The notes under the pieces: generated by a model
What the model was told of the DNA's origin: nothing
Databases searched by the model: none
The model's input: only the letters and a program-made list of their open reading frames with translations
Made by a program: the position numbers and the translations under genes
In this document: piece by piece, positions 58,482 to 64,000 of the stretch
Position numbering within the stretch: position 1 is the stretch's first letter
Layout of the letters: every line of letters starts with the position of its first letter
NCBI GenBank assembly: GCA_024364735.1
Contig: JAGFNQ010009434.1
Location: 27,290 to 91,289, forward strand
Direction: 5' to 3'
From: Boesenbergia rotunda
Lineage: Eukaryota > Streptophyta > Magnoliopsida > Zingiberales > Zingiberaceae
DNA: 64,000 nucleotides

Positions 58482-59630
58482 ATAAAAGATAATCCTGATG
58501 AATCTTGTATGACCAATGAGTATAACCTCAATCACCAACTAGTATAAAGGGAAACCATGGTTCCTAACATCAGTCCTGTGTTATGTCATATCACCTCTAA
58601 ACAATTACCAACCTATCTTTTAAAGCCCGTGAGGTCTTTGTGCTCACGAGATGCCACCCTGCATGCCAATAGAATATACAAAGGAACCACTAATGGAATA
58701 CTGAATTGCTCACTATGCAATGCAAAATTCCTACCATCAATTATACAAGATCGGTCTGCAAGACATTATCGTTCTCATGGAGATATCTCCTATGTCATAA
58801 CTCATAATCCATCATACACATCAACAAATCAACCAGATCCAAGAGATGTAAACCACAAATCCAAGCAGCATTTAGCTTCAAAAACCGATCAAAAGCCATA
58901 ATTTTCTACCACATTAGCAATCCGAATCAAGACACAATATCGATTCAAAAATCCCATCACAACTGTAATCCATCAAATGTCATCACAGAATCATCCAAAA
59001 CAATGTCTAAAGAAACCGATTCTTACCTCAATGACGGTCGGCGTGAACAACCCGCTCAAATCCGAAGAGTTGAGACTCGTGAGATAAAGCTGCGGCAGCC
59101 GGCGACGGATCAGGGAAAACCAGTGAGAACCTGCGAGAGAGGTGGCCAGGGAGAAGAGGCGATCAGCGAGGGAGAGAGGCAAAGGAAGATCGATGGTTTG
59201 GATTTGGTTGGCTACGACATTGCTTGTTCGCGTGAGGAGAAACCGCACGAAGAGGAGGGCTGCATCGTCGCTTTTCTGTGCAGAGGAGGAAAGGAAAAAT
59301 AAGGGTTTATTACTGGGGAGACCATTTTGCAAATAAGTCCTCAAAGTTTGGTTATTTACAACTTCTTCCCTATTTTTTCAATTAAGTCCCTTAAAGTTTC
59401 ATATTTAACAAAAAAAAGAATTAATGGTTGGCTTTTAATCGTAAACCTAATTTGCTCGTCGCTCTCATCCAATTTGCCCGCCTAGCCTCCTTTCTGTCGC
59501 CGCCTGATACCCTCCTCCCTTTTCGTTGCCCCCTCCTCCCTTTTGTAGTGTCGCCATCATCCTCTTTTTACACTTGTCGCCGCCAGCCTCCCTTGAAATG
59601 TTATGATTGATGAATATGACTTCCCAATTT

Positions 59631-59632
<2 letters not shown>

Positions 59633-59664
<32 letters not shown>
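59633..59664. repeat. (AT)n microsatellite
   Basis: About 32 bp of AT dinucleotide in the right part of element E. Confidence 0.95.
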
Positions 59665-59668
<4 letters not shown>

Positions 59669-59775
59669 GATTGTCGTATCCTAGCTGTATCGTATATTAT
59701 ATTTTCAAAATTTGTCGTATAGCCATATCCGTATCGTATTCGATACGTACTCATATCCGTAACCATATAACATAG

Positions 59776-62563
59776 TATTGTGTTTCATGGGGGAATAAAA
59801 CATAACCTATGCTATTTTCAAAATTCTTCAATCAAAATTTTCATTGGTAAACACACAAATAAACCTGCTTGGCATCCCTGACAAGGTCATTCGTCTCTTC
59901 GCATTGTTCAGTCAATCATTAATAGGTATGATTTATTTACTTCCTTTACCTCATCTCCATCTCATTCATGTAGGGTCTGCATGAAATCTAAAAGTCATAA
60001 GCTATCTTTCTCTTCATCTAATCATGTTTCTAGTTTTCCACTTGAAATGATTTATTTGGATATTTGGGGCTCTGCACCTATCTTATCTAAGGTTTCCAAT
60101 ATTATGTTACATTCATCAATTATTTTAGTAAATATATTTGACTCTATTCTATTAGAAGGAAATCTGATTTACTAGATATATTCTGTAATTTTCAAAGACA
60201 AGTTGAATGATATTTTAATCATAAAATACTCTTTCTATATTCTGATTGGGGAGGCGAATATCAAGTTTTTCATCGTCATCTTGTATCCTATGGAATTATT
60301 CATCGAGTATCTTGTCCTCGCACTTCAGGGCAAAACGATTCTACTGAGAGAAAATATAGACATATAGTTTAAACTGCTTTAGCTCTTCTTAATCATGTAT
60401 CAGTTTCATATAAGTTTTAGGATAAGGCTGTTTGCATTGCAGTATATCTCATAAATCGACTTCCTACCCCATTACTCAATTATAAGTGTCCTTTAGAAAA
60501 ACTTTATAATCAGACTCCTAATTATACATTTCTTCGAATTTTTGGTTGCACACGTTATCCTTGGTTATGTCCCTACTCTAAACACAAACTTGATTATAAT
60601 GTATTTTCCTCGGTTATAGCAATTTGCACTATGGGTATCGATGCTTGTACATACCAAAAGGATAGATATGTATTTCACGACATATTATTTTTAATGAGTC
60701 TCTATTTCCTTTTTTAACAGCTTCTTCAATCTCTCCCTCAGATATAGGTGGCACCTTCTTGATGCCAACTAACATTGTTAGAAATGATGACATATTAGGT
60801 CTTGTTATGGAGCTCTCTAATAACTTTCCTATACTATAAGAATCACCTCAAGTTATTGCTCCAATCTCAGAAGCCTTACTAGTCGAAGATAATAAGCTTT
60901 CTAATTCTGGATCCTCAAATAATACAAGCCCATCATCATCAAAATCACCATGTCAGTCTACTTCCTCGTTACCATCATCAAGTGATTCAGATGATAATGC
61001 TCCTCATTGCATGCTTTCCTTAAGCAACATCTATGCACATTGTCCACCAATGACAACTCAATATCCTCTTTCAGAAACTCTAGTAGCCTCTTCAAAATAT
61101 GTTGAACTAACTTATTTTTCACAAATAAACAAGGATCCAAATTGGCATAGTGCAATGACTACAAAATTTGATGTACTTCTTCGCAATGGAACATAGAGTC
61201 TAGTTTCACGTATTCCCTCTATGAATATTGTAGTCTCTAAATGGGTATTTTATCTTAAACATCGAGATGATGGTTCTCTGACTTATAGCCAAAGGATTTA
61301 ATCAACAACCAGGTATTGACTTCAATGACACCTTTAGCTCGGTCATCAAAATTATATCCGTTCGACTATTGCTATCGGTAATTGTTAGTTCTAATTGGCC
61401 TATACAACAATTACACGTTTCTAATATATTCCTTCATGGTCGACATCTTGAGGAAATAATATTTATGGATCAACCAACTAGATTTACCATCCACAATTTT
61501 CAACTCATGTTTGTTAGTTAAAGAAATCCATATATGATCTTTGGTAAGCTCCTTGTGCATGATTTCATAGATTATCAGACTGATTGCAAACTCAAGGATT
61601 TTCTGAATCAAAGACTGACTCTTATCTATTCTATAAATATAATAATGGATCTATGATATTTTTTCTCATTTACGTGAATGTCATTTAAATAATCGGTAAT
61701 GATCAAAAGTGCATTACAGTTCTATTAAGTTTTCTCAATCAAGAATTTCCTATTTGAGATATGGGTAATACTCATTTTTCTTTAGTATTGAACTTATTCC
61801 ATATGATGAAGGTTGTCTCCTCTCTCAAAGTAAATATATTACTAAGCTTCTTCAAAAACATAAAATGGATGAAGCACGCCTGATCTCCATACCAATTGCT
61901 ATTACTAATTTCTTTACATCTTCTTTAGGTATGTCTGATCCCCAAATTTATAGAAGTATTGCTGGAACTTTACAATATGTCATTATCACATAATCTGATA
62001 TTACTTTTGTGGTAAATCGTGCTTATCAGTTCATGCATGCTCTTATTGAACAAAACTGGGAAGGTATAAAAAGAATATTTTGTTATCTCAAAGATACTAT
62101 TTTACATGGTCTTCTTTTATATCGACAATCATCTCGAGATTTATATGCATATAGTGATGCAGATTGGACAAGCTCTCCTGAAGATAGATGCTCTATTAGT
62201 AGATATGCAATATTTCTTGGACAAAACCTTATCTTATGGAATTCGAAAAAACAACTTACGGTATCTCGTTCAAGTACTGAGGCTAAATATAAAGCTATAA
62301 CAAATGCAACATGTGAAATTATTTGGCTTCAATTATTTTTCTCTGAACTTCATCTTGCATCAAATATTCTACCAAAAAATTGGTGTGGTAACATTGGAGC
62401 AACATATTTCACAACAAAGCCAATCTTTCATGCTCTCACAAAATATGTAGAAATTGATTTTCATTTTGTTCGAGAGTGTGTGGTGACTCAACAATTATCG
62501 GCCTCTTATATTTCTGTAGAGGATCAAATTGCTCATATCTTTACTAAGTCATTATCCAGATAA
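59776..62563 (+). pseudogene. Copia D integrase, reverse transcriptase and RNase H, decayed
   Basis: The frame resumes at NLCYFQNSSIKIFIGKH with the integrase zinc region (GHSSLRIVQSII, CMKSKSHKLSFSSS), then the core around DWGGEYQVFHRHL and NRLPTPLLNYKCPLEKLYN. RT pieces follow: ALMTTKFD-like NWHSAMTTKFDVL near 61140, FNQQPGIDFNDTFS near 61310 and FLIYVNVI, where the family has YVDD, near 61660. The last 555 bases (62009-62563) are one clean frame: RNase H with YSDADWTSSPEDR, SRSSTEAKYKAI and the end DQIAHIFTKSLSR. Many stops and frameshifts lie before it. The YVDD loss means no RT activity. Confidence 0.85.
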
Positions 62564-62623
62564 CGTTTCAATAGGCTAACAAGCAAACTCAACGTTAAGA
62601 ACCTCTCGTTAATTTATCGGGAG

Positions 62624-62897
62624 TAAAAAGAATAGTTATTTAATAAGATTGTGATCGAATCAAACAAAATTTACATTATGATATATTAATTATTAGATTA
62701 GATATTTTCTTTATTAATTTATTAATTAATTGTCAGTTTCTTTATAAATCTCTTAATTGATAATTTCTTTATAAATCTGTTAATTCACTAATTAAGCATC
62801 TTAAGGTCTCTATAAATTATATGCCTTATAGATAAGTTATTTAATCAAGAAAGTTATTTTTTTACATTTTTCCCCCTCTAATTCTATTATCTTAATA
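62624..62897 (+). repeat. 3' LTR of Copia D, 274 bp
   Basis: It follows a purine-rich TTATCGGGAG and matches the split 5' LTR from TAAAAAGAATAGTTATTTAA to ATTATCTTAATA. A short LTR fits the Ale/Retrofit-type Copia suggested by the protein. Confidence 0.8.
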
Positions 62898-63859
62898 ATC
62901 TATGCTATCTCTAACTCATAAGGGTTACAATCTAATTGTAACAAAAAAAAATGATTATGTTGTCTCAGGCACTTCTGATACTTCGTCTCTAAATTATCTA
63001 AATTATATGAAAGATAAATCATGGATGATGGATGAATTTATAATCAGCCACCAAATAATTATAGGCGAAAGAAATTTTTCCCCGCAGAACCTACCGATAT
63101 TTGACTCCAAACCGTCCAAATCAGATATCATCTCGGATCCTTGCGTACATTGAGTTATTATTTAAACATTTGAAGGGCCAGGTCTTTTTGATCTCAATTC
63201 TCAACAAGCATATTGACTCCAGAGCTTTTGAACAGTCAGCAGACTGACACAGAAAAAAACCGGTTAGTGGCGAAGATGCAGGTGAAAGGTAGGGGGCATC
63301 ACACATATCATTAAAAAAATCATGGAAGTAAAAGAGAGAATTACAAATACATTGAGTGAAAGGGAATCAACATGTCTCGGTCTCGATCTTTACTCTAAGT
63401 TGGTGGAGAAGTTTGAGTAGTTGCAAAAAAGGGAATTATTAAAAGAAAACAACAAGAAAAATAGCAGCTAATGTTGCAATGATGTGATGTCTCTACGTCT
63501 CTTCCAGAATGAACATAACCACCATCAAATCTCATCGGCCATTGCTTTACGAGGAAGAATGTACGTATATCTCATGATTATAACTACAAATGTTTACCTG
63601 TTCAAGAACATGTACTGAACCAATCCTATATACAAACAAATCTGCCCAATTATACTGGCATGGCCACCTGACCAATTAATTTTGTTCAAATCATTGTACT
63701 GTTCCTCTGTATTTGCTATACTTTCTACAGGTAAAGAAGCTACGAGTTCCAGTGTGTGTTCGTTTCTTTATTTATTGCCATTAATTAGGTTCGGATTTAT
63801 GCTACTATGCATGTAGAAAGGGAAATTTGGGGAAGATATAATGCGGAATAGATCTTGTT
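62898..63859. other. Downstream of Copia D and 3' flank of the CCCH gene
   Basis: No gene is supported. TTTATT at 63768-63776 (AATAAA on the minus strand) lies about 85-90 bp past the stop of the CCCH gene and is a plausible poly(A) signal. Confidence 0.5.
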
Positions 63860-64000
63860 CTAATTAGGGCGGCGGAGGACGCGTTGGTGATCAGCCGGCG
63901 AGAGGGAATGGCGGAAATGGCAGCGATGGCCGTAGGGGCAGGCATCGCCGAAGAGGACCATGCGGCAGAGTTCCGTTTTGTATCGGGGGTGGCGGAGGAC
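63860..64000 (-). CDS. CCCH zinc-finger protein, C-terminal end (TTP / C3H14-like)
   Basis: The minus strand enters at 64000 and ends with TAG at 63860-63862; 46 codons are visible. The frame reads VLRHPRYKTELCRMVLFGDA, CPYGHRCHFRH and SLSPADHQRVLRRPN. This is one C-x8-C-x5-C-x3-H finger with the YKTELC lead-in, matching the second finger of the plant TZF proteins of the tristetraprolin type (C3H14/C3H15). These bind AU-rich or related elements in mRNA, with roles in secondary wall and anther development in Arabidopsis. The first finger and the rest lie beyond the window. The C-terminal tail is short. Codons are GC-rich (third position mostly C/G), as in many monocot genes. Confidence 0.88.
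   Translation of the reverse strand, partial: VLRHPRYKTELCRMVLFGDACPYGHRCHFRHSLSPADHQRVLRRPN

Larger units (their letters stand above)
55804..59410 (+). mobile_element. Solo LTR C3, Gypsy-type, 3.6 kb
   Basis: It starts TGTCACACCCCGAGGCAC and ends TTCATATTTAACA. AAAAA flanks both sides (55799-55803 and 59411-59415), in A-rich sequence, so this evidence is modest. It matches LTRs C1 and C2. No gag or pol is inside. Short frames near 59000-59300 lie in a GC-rich block preceding the tail and are not supported. A tandem 815-bp duplication and an (AT)n tract enlarge it. Confidence 0.75.
55515..59775. mobile_element. TIR DNA transposon E, 4.26 kb, hosting an LTR
   Basis: The exact 8-bp duplication TATTGTGT lies at 55507-55514 and 59776-59783, and the Copia pol frame resumes precisely there. 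Its ends are CTAAGTAGAACGGATAC and, inverted, CTATGTTATATGGTTACGG, both followed by TATCGGATAC/ATACGATACGG words. The preceding bases differ (C/G), so a 9-bp Mutator-type duplication with one change is also possible. Apart from LTR C3 only about 0.65 kb is its own, without transposase, so it is a non-autonomous hAT- or Mutator-like element. Confidence 0.78.

Overview
The window is nuclear DNA of a flowering plant. The evidence is a multi-intron Notchless (NLE) gene with GT-AG introns, a plant-type initiator tRNA-Met gene, the end of a plant CCCH zinc-finger gene, and dense nested Copia, Gypsy, hAT, Tourist and Mutator-like elements. The repeat style suggests a large-genome monocot, possibly Zingiberales, but that is an impression and not proof. 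All coordinates were read by eye.

Left third (1-23763) is nested retrotransposon. A plus-strand Copia element gives its reverse transcriptase/RNase H end (1-1710) and a 2.3 kb 3' LTR (1725-4008). It is inserted in a minus-strand Copia gag-protease pseudogene (4009-5089). Next comes a mosaic of gag-only elements: LTR A1 (5494-6463), a broken gag, an unrelated 3' LTR B (9765-11312) and a partial A-type LTR (11313-12376). A minus-strand Ty3/Gypsy gag follows (12377-13620), with its primer-binding site near 13815. Its long 5' LTR appears to run to 23763. That LTR is split by a second LTR of the same family in opposite orientation (14886-20967), which itself carries a solo A-type LTR and a hAT MITE, both with exact target duplications. 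A complete initiator tRNA-Met gene (13855-13926) sits 29 bp from the Gypsy primer-binding site.

Middle (23764-43481). There is a Tourist-like MITE (24152-24656), a 3 kb nearly palindromic fold-back element (25095-28093), and a degraded fragment resembling the BTF3 C-terminus. Then comes the main gene: Notchless/NLE, 13 coding exons from 31568 to 43481, 478 aa, a WD40 ribosome-assembly factor with telo-box motifs at its 5' end.

Right third (43482-64000). A decayed hAT (TTF/DUF4371-type) transposase is interrupted by a solo LTR that carries its own MITE. A minus-strand Copia D (Ale/Retrofit-like) pseudogene-type element on the plus strand has its 5' LTR split by an apparently complete 4.38 kb gag-only retrotransposon (49990-54372, TSD AGTTA). 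Its pol is split by a 4.26 kb TIR element (55515-59775, TSD TATTGTGT) that in turn hosts a Gypsy-type LTR (55804-59410, flanked by AAAAA). At the right edge, minus strand, is the last coding exon of a TTP/C3H14-like CCCH zinc-finger gene (63860-64000).

Only NLE, the CCCH gene and probably the tRNA look like functional host genes. The rest records successive transposon insertions.
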